From: Streptomyces scabichelini
GTDB lineage: Bacteria; Actinomycetota; Actinomycetes; Streptomycetales; Streptomycetaceae
Assembly (NCBI RefSeq): GCF_011045015.1
Contig: NZ_JAAKZY010000008.1
Span: 1-64,000, forward strand
Direction of reading: 5' to 3'
DNA: 64,000 nucleotides
The position numbers and the translations under genes were made by a program. The notes under the pieces are model-generated. The model had not been told where the DNA came from. It saw only the letters and a program-made list of their open reading frames with translations, and ran no database searches. Positions 18,609 through 25,658 of the stretch are shown here, piece by piece (position 1 is the stretch's first letter; each line of letters starts with the position of its first letter).

Positions 18609-19550
18609 GTGGAACGCCGTCAGCTCGAATACTTCGTGGCGATCGTGGAGCACGGCGGATTCACCCACGCCGCACGGGCGCTGCACGTCGCCCAACCCTC
18701 GCTGTCCCGAGCCATCGGCAACCTCGAACGCGAACTCGGCGTCACGCTCTTCCACCGGGTCGGCCGCAATGCCGTACTCAGTACCGCGGGGGAGGCGATG
18801 GCCGACCGGGCCAGGCTCGTGCTGCGCGACCTGGAGGCGATGCGCGCGGCGGCACGGTCGCTCGGTGACGGTGCCGTCGGGAGGGTCGACGTCGCGGCCA
18901 CGTCGTCCTCCGGCCTCGAACCCGTCACCAGCATCATCGCCGAACTGCGGGAGCGGCACCCCGGCGTCACCGTCAGCACCTCGTCCGCCATGGCCGCCGC
19001 CGAGGTGGTCGCCATGGTGTCGCAGGGCCGCTGCGAGGTCGGCGTCTGCGGCAGTGCGCAGCGCCCCGCGGGCCAGGGCCTGGTGGCCCACTACCTGCGC
19101 GACGAGGAGTTTCTGCTCGTCCTGCCGCCGGGCACACTCCCGGCCGGCGCCGGGCCGACCGTGCGGCCCGAGGATCTTCGCGGGATGCGGTTCGTCGTGA
19201 CCGGCCCCGCGACGGCCGTGCGGGCGCTGTTCGACCGGTTCTCCGCCACGGTCGGCGACCTCACGGTCGCCGCCGAGGTGGGTGACCGCAGTGTGGTGCT
19301 GCCGATGGTGCTCAAGGGCATCGGCGCCGGCCTCATGCCGGACGGCTGGGCCGACCTCGCCCGCCGCGCGGGCGCCGACGTCTACCGGTTCTCGCCGCCG
19401 GAACGGCTCGCCCAGTGGCTCGTCCACCGCGCCGGACCCGTCACCGCCGCCACCCGCGCCTTCATCGACACGACGCTGTCCAGGGTCAAGGACAGGGCCG
19501 TGTCGGCCGGCGCGGACGCGGACGCGGACGCGGAGGACGCCAGTCGGTAG
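18609..19550 (+). CDS. LysR family transcriptional regulator
   Basis: 313 residues with an N-terminal winged HTH (VERRQLEYFVAIVEHGGFTH, then LHVAQPSLSRAIGNLERELG) and a LysR substrate-binding domain from about residue 90. GTG at 18609 is preceded by GGTGGAG with good spacing; an in-frame GTG at 18597 is less likely. Divergent from the GGT/ABC importer operon with an ATAGC-N5-GCTAT box between, so it probably controls that operon. The C-terminus ends in Ala-Asp repeats encoded by a short GC-rich microsatellite. Confidence 0.93.
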   Translation: MERRQLEYFVAIVEHGGFTHAARALHVAQPSLSRAIGNLERELGVTLFHRVGRNAVLSTAGEAMADRARLVLRDLEAMRAAARSLGDGAVGRVDVAATSSSGLEPVTSIIAELRERHPGVTVSTSSAMAAAEVVAMVSQGRCEVGVCGSAQRPAGQGLVAHYLRDEEFLLVLPPGTLPAGAGPTVRPEDLRGMRFVVTGPATAVRALFDRFSATVGDLTVAAEVGDRSVVLPMVLKGIGAGLMPDGWADLARRAGADVYRFSPPERLAQWLVHRAGPVTAATRAFIDTTLSRVKDRAVSAGADADADAEDASR

Positions 19551-19815
19551 CCGCGAGGGACCGGTCAAGGGCGGCCGGTGAGGAATCCGGTGACCGCCCG
19601 TCGGTACACCTGAGGCTGTTCGGCGTCGATGAATGCGCTCGTCAGGGCCACCAGCCCGCCTCTCACTCCTGCACGTGGTGATGTCGTATGTAACCCGAAC
19701 GCGAAGGATCTTCCATTGGGGAGCGGGCGCGTCTTGTTCGGGCTTCACGCACAGAACGACGCGGTTGTGGCCCGTGAGAAGAGATACGGCCCGCCGGGAC
19801 TCGAGAGGAAGCCTC

Positions 19816-20116
19816 ATGGCTGATATTGACCTCGGACTGGCGACGGACTGGAATGAGGGCGACACTCACGGCCGCATCAAGCTTCGACCGAACCAGGTCT
19901 ACCCGAACTCTCCCAAGAAGGACGTGCTCATCAGCTCGCCGGTGAGTATCGAGCTGGCCGTGAACACGAACTTATCCACCCTCCCAGGAGGCGGACAAGA
20001 TCTACTTCACGACCTACCACGGCCGGACAAAAAAGATCATCGCGGTACTCGACTCCGACGGCAACCTGCACATCGCCGGTCGTCTGATCACCGAGCAGAA
20101 GGATCTCTCGTACTGA
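19816..20116 (+). pseudogene. Small conserved-type hypothetical gene with a frameshift
   Basis: ATG at 19816 follows a good GAGAGGAAG ribosome site and encodes MADIDLGLATDWNEGDTHGR and a further 30 or so residues up to about 19967. Coding then continues in the next frame as QEADKIYFTTYHGRTKKII... and IAGRLITEQKDLSY with stop at 20114-20116. Both halves look like one protein of about 98 residues, split by a one-base change between about 19965 and 19985. The shifted part would otherwise read into the neighbour remnant. I do not know the family. A sequencing error would restore it. The 265 bp upstream (19551-19815) show no other gene. Confidence 0.6.
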
Positions 20117-20164
20117 GGACACGGTTGATCAGCCGCTCGACTTCGTTCCTGCGGGCGCCTGGAC

Positions 20165-20415
20165 GGCCAACAGGTCGTGGACGTCGCCGCGTTGGCGGCC
20201 TTCCCGCTGATCTCGACGCCGGAAGGCACCGCCGTGCGCGCCCTCGTCGATCACGTACTGACTGTCGACGGCAAGCCGCCCCGAGTCGCGGTCCAGACCT
20301 CGCACGGCGCCGTCATCGGCCCCTCGTCCTGGCCGGCGCCGGAGCCACCCTGCTGCCGCGCCGGCTCACGGACGACGCCGCCGGCCGGGGCGCGGTCGTC
20401 ATGCTGACCGAGTCG
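20165..20415 (+). pseudogene. Remnant of a LysR-type regulator (effector domain only)
   Basis: Reads VVDVAALAAFPLISTPEGTA...RVAVQTSHGAVIGP, then after a one-base frame change near 20320 LVLAGAGATLLPRRLTDDAA. This is the typical second lobe of a LysR substrate-binding domain. There is no HTH region and no start, so it is a 5'-truncated, frameshifted fragment. Its tail overlaps the 3' end of the convergent P450 gene. Confidence 0.6.
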
Positions 20416-21748
20416 CCGTCGCCGTCGCCGTCGCCGTCGCGGGGGTGGGGCCGTCGGGGCGGACGGTGATGCCGTACGACGTCTTCGTCGGGGTGGAGGA
20501 GAAGGCCAGGGTGTGGGCCGGCAGCAGGTGTTCGAGCAGGACCGTCGATTCGCGGAGCGCGAACTGCAGACCGAGGCAGGCGCGGGGACCGATGCCGAAG
20601 GGGAAGTAGGCGCCCGGGTGGGCGGGCCGGCCGCCCGGGGTGATGAAGCGCCGGGGGTTGAAGTGCGCTGGGTCCGGCCACAGTTCGGGGTCGCGGTGTG
20701 TGAGGTACGGGCAGACCAGGATGTCGGTGCCCGCCTCGACGGTGTAGCCGGCGAGGGTGTCGTCCTCGGTGGCGTGGCGGGGCAAAATCCAGGCGGACGG
20801 GTAGAGCCGGAGCGTCTCGTGGACCAGAGCCTGGATGGCCTGGCGGCGTTGCGCCGAACCTTCGCCGCCGGCGGCGAGAGCCTGTTCGCGGGCGGCGGGG
20901 TGCTGGTCGAGGAGCAGATAGAGCCAGGTCAGGGTGGTGGCGGTGGTCTCGTGCCCGGCCGCGAGCAGCGTGACCAGCTCGTCGCGGATCAGCCGGTCGG
21001 TGTACTCGGGGTGCTCGGTGGCGGCGTCGATCAGGACGTGCAGCAGGCCGGGGCCGTCGGGACCGGCGGCCCCGTCGCGGGCGGCCTCGACGGCGTGCCG
21101 GGCGACCGCGTCGATCCGGGCGAGATCCGCGGCAACGGCGTCCTGGGCCTCGGTGACATCAGCGGGCAGTGTCGGCAGGGCGGTCGCCACGGCTGCCACG
21201 GCGGACAGTTCGCGCTCGGTCCCCTCATCGAGGGGGTGCCCGGTGAGGGAGCGCCAGATGGCGTCCAGGGCGAAGCGGCGCATCTCCCGCCCGACATCGA
21301 GGGTCTGCCCAGTACGGGCGTACGCGTCCCAGCGTTCTGCGGTGGTCCGGGCGGCCGCGGTGGTCCGCTGTTCGTAGCGGCGCATCCCGGTACCGGTGAA
21401 CTGGGACTGCAACAAGCGGCGTTGGCGCTTCCACGCCGCACCGGTGGCGGCGAGGACTCCGTCGCCGATCAGCAGACGGGCGCGGTGGGAGCGCTTGACG
21501 TACCGCTCCGGGTGCCGGGCGAGTACGTGCTGGACCGCCTGCGGGTCGGTGACCAGAACGGTAGGGGCGGGGCCGAGGCGGAACGCGGCGATGCCGCCCG
21601 ACCGCTCGCGCACCTGGGACAGCAGCTCGACCAGTTCGCCTCCCTCCGCGCGCCATCGCTTCACGAGTCCGGGATCGGCTTCGGGGACCGGCCCCGGCTC
21701 CCTTCCGGAAGCGTGCGGAAGGGAGCCGGGGCCGGCTTCGGGATCCAT
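20399..21748 (-). CDS. Cytochrome P450
   Basis: 449 residues. Heme-ligand motif FPFGIGPRACLG (Cys ligand) near residue 400, I-helix LLAAGHETTA, K-helix ETLR and the PxxFNPRRF segment are all present. ATG at 21746-21748 has AGGAG 7 bases upstream. It is the last gene of the minus-strand sugar/glycoside cluster, 118 bp after the C-methyltransferase, so it may hydroxylate an aglycone or the sugar. No ferredoxin gene is adjacent. The C-terminus ends in an Ala-Thr repeat encoded by a (GCGACG)n microsatellite near 20410-20450. Confidence 0.93.
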   Translation of the reverse strand: MDPEAGPGSLPHASGREPGPVPEADPGLVKRWRAEGGELVELLSQVRERSGGIAAFRLGPAPTVLVTDPQAVQHVLARHPERYVKRSHRARLLIGDGVLAATGAAWKRQRRLLQSQFTGTGMRRYEQRTTAAARTTAERWDAYARTGQTLDVGREMRRFALDAIWRSLTGHPLDEGTERELSAVAAVATALPTLPADVTEAQDAVAADLARIDAVARHAVEAARDGAAGPDGPGLLHVLIDAATEHPEYTDRLIRDELVTLLAAGHETTATTLTWLYLLLDQHPAAREQALAAGGEGSAQRRQAIQALVHETLRLYPSAWILPRHATEDDTLAGYTVEAGTDILVCPYLTHRDPELWPDPAHFNPRRFITPGGRPAHPGAYFPFGIGPRACLGLQFALRESTVLLEHLLPAHTLAFSSTPTKTSYGITVRPDGPTPATATATATATRSA

Positions 21749-21866
21749 GATTCTTCTCCTGGTCAACCGCTGTGCCTGGCGTGACGGAGCCGGCACGACG
21801 GACTGGCCGGCACGACGGACTGTACGGGGGCAGGCACAGCTGGTGACAGCCCGCCTCCGGCGTCGT

Positions 21867-23126
21867 CTACTCGACGCTCAGTCGCGGGAAGGGGACGACG
21901 AACATGCCGCCCGCCCGGACGAAGTCGGTCAGGCCGGCGGTGATGTCGTCCCGGAAGTTCCAGGCGAAGAGCACGCAGTAGTCCGTACGCGCACGGTCGA
22001 GGGTGTCGGTGGGCACGACCGGGATGCCGGAACCGGGGACGTGGAGGCCGTGCTTGCGCGGGTTGTCGTCGACGATGTGGTCGATGGCGTCGTCGATGCC
22101 GGCCTGGGCCATCAGCGTGACCGCACGGGCCGAGGCGCCGTAGCCGGACAGGCGTCTGCCGCGGGTCCGCAGGCCGTGGATGACGTCGTGCAGGCCGGTG
22201 TTGACCCGCCGGGTGCGGGCGGCGAACGCGTGCAGCAGGGTGCCGTCGGTCAAGCCCGCGGCCTCCTCCCGGCGGAGCAGCTCCGTGACCGCGGGTGAGA
22301 CGTCGGCGGGTCGCACGGTGTCGGCGGGGCGGAGCCAGCAGCGGATGGAGCCGCCCTGGGTGGGGATCTCCTCGACGTCGACGACGCTCAGGTCGTGGCG
22401 CTCCGCCGCGGTCCGCAACGCGTGCAGGGAGAAGTACGACATGTGCTCGTGGTAGATGAACTCGTACATGCCGGAGACGGCCATGGGGAGCAGGTGCGCC
22501 GCCTCCACCACGGCATGTGCCGTCGGTGCCAGGAGCCGGCGGACGCCCCGCAGCGTGCTGCCCAGGTCCCCCACGTGCGCCAGCACGTTGTTGGCCAGGA
22601 CCAGGTCCGCCGGGCCCTGTTCGGCGAGGATCTTCTCGGCGACGGAGTCGTCGAAGTGCGTGGCGTAGGTGGGGATGCCGGACTCCTCGGCCTGACGGGC
22701 GAGGTCGGCGGCCGGGTCGACGCCCAGCACCCGCATGCCCGCGGCGGCGAACTCGCGCAGCAGCGTGCCGTCGTTGGAGCCGATCTCGACCACCGTCGCC
22801 CCCGGCGCCGGCCGGTGCCGGGTCATCAACTGGTGGGCGAGCGTCCCGTAGTGGCGCACGAGACCGGGTGCGGCGCCGGTCGCGTACTTGTAGTCGCGGA
22901 AGAGGAGGTCGCGGTCCACCAGGTCGGCCAGCTGCACATGGGTGCAGGCGGCGCAGCGCACCAGGCGCAGCGGGAACTTGGTGGCGCGCCGCGCCTCGTC
23001 CGCGGTCGGCGTGAGGGCGTTGGCCGGTGGGGTGGGGCGCAGCTCGAGGACATCCTCCAGTGCCGTCGAGTGGCACAGCAGGCAGGTTCCGGAGGCGGGG
23101 GCGGCGGTCGGCGCGCACATCGTCAT
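21867..23126 (-). CDS. SAM-dependent C-methyltransferase (NDP-sugar type)
   Basis: 419 residues in the three-part architecture of deoxysugar C-methyltransferases: N-terminal zinc-binding domain (CLLCHS and CAACTH Cys pairs, about 15-70), SAM-binding Rossmann fold with VVEIGSNDGTLL (about 110-210; typical of this family), and the C-terminal Methyltransf_14 domain (RLSGYGASARAVTLM, DDNPRKHG). The known relatives methylate C-3 of NDP-4-keto-6-deoxyhexoses. ATG overlaps the cupin stop by 4 bp. In this cluster no NDP-sugar synthase or 4,6-dehydratase is encoded, so the nucleotide sugar must come from elsewhere, or the acceptor differs. Confidence 0.92.
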   Translation of the reverse strand: MTMCAPTAAPASGTCLLCHSTALEDVLELRPTPPANALTPTADEARRATKFPLRLVRCAACTHVQLADLVDRDLLFRDYKYATGAAPGLVRHYGTLAHQLMTRHRPAPGATVVEIGSNDGTLLREFAAAGMRVLGVDPAADLARQAEESGIPTYATHFDDSVAEKILAEQGPADLVLANNVLAHVGDLGSTLRGVRRLLAPTAHAVVEAAHLLPMAVSGMYEFIYHEHMSYFSLHALRTAAERHDLSVVDVEEIPTQGGSIRCWLRPADTVRPADVSPAVTELLRREEAAGLTDGTLLHAFAARTRRVNTGLHDVIHGLRTRGRRLSGYGASARAVTLMAQAGIDDAIDHIVDDNPRKHGLHVPGSGIPVVPTDTLDRARTDYCVLFAWNFRDDITAGLTDFVRAGGMFVVPFPRLSVE

Positions 23127-23602
23127 CCGTTCCTCCGCTTCTGGAACTCGCCGGTGAGTAACTCGCCGATGCCCTCCAGGTACGGGGCGACCTCGGGGCG
23201 TTCCTCCAGGGGGTCGACCCGGACGATCTCGTCCTCGTAGCGGTGGCCGCGGCGGTCCCAGTCGGAGAGCGTCACGAAGACGGTGTGCTCGGGGAAGACG
23301 GTGGCGTGCGGTACGCCCTTGGGGCTGATCACCGACTCACCGGGGCCGACGTCGGCCACCGAGATCCCGCGGTCGTCGTCCTCCTCCAGGTAGATCATGC
23401 GGCCGGAAACGACGTACATGAGGTGGCTCTCGTTGAGGTGGTAGTGGTTGCCGCGTACGGAGCCGGCCTCCGACTCGATGACCATCGTCCCGGCCGTGTC
23501 GAAGTGGGGGAGCGCGGTGATCGTGCCGCGAAGGTCGGCGTGCACGGCCTCCGGGGGGATGATCTGCGCGGTGTCGGAACGAGTGGTGTGCTGGCTGGAC
23601 AA
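23123..23602 (-). CDS. Cupin-fold protein (sugar epimerase/isomerase-like)
   Basis: 159 residues of a single beta-barrel. Metal-site pattern GNHYHLNESHLMYVVSGRM (G-x-H-x-H ... E) and a downstream P-x-G-x-P-H segment (SPKGVPHA) support a metal-binding cupin, comparable with sugar ketoisomerase/epimerase cupins. The likely start is TTG at 23600-23602 with GGAGAGGA upstream; no ATG/GTG fits better. Codon 148 (23159-23161) is the rare TTA. It overlaps the C-methyltransferase by 4 bp, implying they act in the same pathway. Confidence 0.8.
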   Translation of the reverse strand: MSSQHTTRSDTAQIIPPEAVHADLRGTITALPHFDTAGTMVIESEAGSVRGNHYHLNESHLMYVVSGRMIYLEEDDDRGISVADVGPGESVISPKGVPHATVFPEHTVFVTLSDWDRRGHRYEDEIVRVDPLEERPEVAPYLEGIGELLTGEFQKRRNG

Positions 23603-23655
23603 ACGGGGTCCTCTCCGAAAGGCGGTTGGTGTGTCGGTCGGGCCACGACGGTCGG

Positions 23656-24675
23656 TCAGGCCACGGCGGGCGAGTGGGCGTTCCAGTGGAAGTCGGCGTC
23701 GAGGTCTCCGACGGTGCGCTTGGCGAGCAGCCATTCGCGTCGGTCGGTGCCGGCCCAGCCGTCGCCCGCGTCGCGCAGGGGGTGGCGAAGCCGGTGCCGG
23801 TAGACGTCGACGACCTCGCGCAGGCCGTCGGCGGCGGTGCAGGTGGAGCGGAACGGCTCGAAGGTCGCGTGGAACTTGTCGAAGCAGACGGCGTAGCTGC
23901 GGTTGTCCGGTGCGACGGTCCTGATGACGGTGACACCGGGCAGGAGTTCGCGCATCATCTCGACCACGTCGACGAGGCGGTGGTTCTGGTCCGGGAGGCC
24001 GACGTTGAAGACCTCGCCGCCGGAGTGACCTCCCGCGTCCAGGACGAGGCGGACGGCGCGGGCCGCGTCGCGCACATGCAGCAGGGGCCGCCACAGCAGG
24101 CCCTCGCCGTTCATGCGGATCTCGCCCCACCGGCTGGCGGTCAGGGCGATGCGGTTGACCATGAGGTCGCTCCGGAAGGACGGCGAGTCACCGAACAGGG
24201 TCGCGAAACGCAGCGCGACCGGGGCGAACGACTCGTCGGCCAGCCGCAGCACCTCATGCTCGGCCATCACCTTGCTGGTGGCGTAAGCGGTTTCCGGGGC
24301 GACGTCGTCGGTCTCCGTCAACTCGCCGTCGCGCGCCGCCCCGTAGACGCTGCACGAGGAGGCCAGGACGTACGACCGGATGCCCAGCGCCTTCGCCAGC
24401 CGGGCCAGGCGCACGGGTGCCTGGGCGTTGATCTGGTGCGTGGCGGCCAGGGAGAGTTCGCCGCAGGCGTCGTTGCACAGGGCGGCGAGGTTGACCACCG
24501 CGTCGCACCCCGCCAGGTCGTCGCGGGTGACCCGCCGGACGTCTTTGCGGGGCTGTGCCGGGGCGGTGTCGAAGTACCCCGTGTCCAGACCGACGACCTC
24601 GTGTCCGTCCCGCAGCAGCGACTGCTCCAGAACGGCACCGAGATATCCGCGGTTCCCCGCCAGGAAAATTCTCAC
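23656..24675 (-). CDS. NAD-dependent epimerase/dehydratase (extended SDR)
   Basis: 339 residues. N-terminal nucleotide site GNRGYLG (residues 7-13), catalytic SSCSVYG and YATSK (Tyr-x3-Lys) are intact, as is the substrate-binding C-terminal lobe (FRSDLMVNRIALTA, WRPLLHVRDAARAV). This is the pattern of NDP-sugar 4-epimerase/reductase enzymes. GTG start at 24673-24675 with GAGG upstream, 3 bp after the oxidoreductase stop. It sits between Gfo/Idh/MocA and cupin genes, so a nucleotide-sugar role is the natural inference. Confidence 0.92.
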   Translation of the reverse strand: MRIFLAGNRGYLGAVLEQSLLRDGHEVVGLDTGYFDTAPAQPRKDVRRVTRDDLAGCDAVVNLAALCNDACGELSLAATHQINAQAPVRLARLAKALGIRSYVLASSCSVYGAARDGELTETDDVAPETAYATSKVMAEHEVLRLADESFAPVALRFATLFGDSPSFRSDLMVNRIALTASRWGEIRMNGEGLLWRPLLHVRDAARAVRLVLDAGGHSGGEVFNVGLPDQNHRLVDVVEMMRELLPGVTVIRTVAPDNRSYAVCFDKFHATFEPFRSTCTAADGLREVVDVYRHRLRHPLRDAGDGWAGTDRREWLLAKRTVGDLDADFHWNAHSPAVA

Positions 24676-24678
24676 AGC

Positions 24679-25647
24679 TCACCTCGTAAGGGTTCGGTGA
24701 TCGTTGTGCCGTGCTGCCGAGTCGAGCCTCACCAGCAGGTCGGTGACCACCCTGTCCCGGCTGACGCAGTCGTGTGGGTCATATGGGTTTTGTGGGTCAC
24801 GTGGGTCGTACCGCCTTGTGTCGTCGCCGCGTGACGCGACGGCCTCAAGGAAGTCGCGGATCTGGCACAGCAGGGGCTCTTCGGCCGCCTCGAACACCCG
24901 GTTCCGGCGTACGTCGAGCAGCCGCCGGTCCCGCCACACGGCGACGAGCTCGGTCCCGTCGTACAGGCGGATGCCCTTGTGCCGCACCCCGGCGTCCGAG
25001 GACACGCTGACGTGTCCCCGGCCGTCCCGCATCGGCAGGTCGACCTCGACGGTGGCCGTGCCGGACGGGCCCCGGCCGACTCGTACCGAGGAAGTCGCGA
25101 GGTGCTCGGCGGCCACGTCGCCGAGCAGGCCGGCGATGCTGAAGACGTGCGGGAAGTACTCCCAGACCAGGTCCGTCACACCCGTGCCGGGAGCCGGCCT
25201 TGTCCAGGTGAAACGCCAGTCGGGGGCGGTCAGCCGCCGGGCCGTCGTGGCGAGTCGCCGCAGGCTCTCGTCGAAGCAGTGCGTGTACCCGGTCCGCAGG
25301 ACCAGCCCGCGGCTGTGCGCCTCCGCCCGCGTCCGTTCCAGGTCGGCCCGGTTCGTCACGGCCGGCTTCTCCACCAGGACGTGCAGTCCACGGCGGAGGC
25401 ACTCCAGCGTGATGTCGGCATGCGCATGCCGTGAGGTGACGACGGCGACGGCGTCGAGGGGACGGTCCAGTGCCTCGGTGAGGGAGGTGGTGTGCCGCAC
25501 GGCCGGGTAATGGGCGGCGAGCCACCTGGCGTCGTCGCCGTGATGCCGGGAGTGGCACACGGCGACCGACGCCCCCAGTCGCGTGGCGATCCTCAGATAC
25601 TGACGTCCCCAGGAGCCGATGCCGACAAGAGCCAGCCTGGGCCGCAC
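24679..25647 (-). CDS. Gfo/Idh/MocA family oxidoreductase
   Basis: 322 residues. Rossmann N-terminus RPRLALVGIGSWGRQYLRIA and the catalytic EKP motif (HVLVEKPAV, near residue 95) are present, followed by the alpha/beta substrate domain. The family oxidises or reduces sugars and inositols with NAD(P). GTG at 25645-25647 has AAGGGAG upstream. Near the C-terminus, a run of DP-containing repeats (YDPRDPQNPYDPHD) is encoded by imperfect GTGGGT repeats at about 24772-24810. Could form a 3-keto sugar step with the epimerase; that is inference. Confidence 0.9.
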   Translation of the reverse strand: MRPRLALVGIGSWGRQYLRIATRLGASVAVCHSRHHGDDARWLAAHYPAVRHTTSLTEALDRPLDAVAVVTSRHAHADITLECLRRGLHVLVEKPAVTNRADLERTRAEAHSRGLVLRTGYTHCFDESLRRLATTARRLTAPDWRFTWTRPAPGTGVTDLVWEYFPHVFSIAGLLGDVAAEHLATSSVRVGRGPSGTATVEVDLPMRDGRGHVSVSSDAGVRHKGIRLYDGTELVAVWRDRRLLDVRRNRVFEAAEEPLLCQIRDFLEAVASRGDDTRRYDPRDPQNPYDPHDCVSRDRVVTDLLVRLDSAARHNDHRTLTR

Positions 25648-25658
25648 GGTTACTCCCT

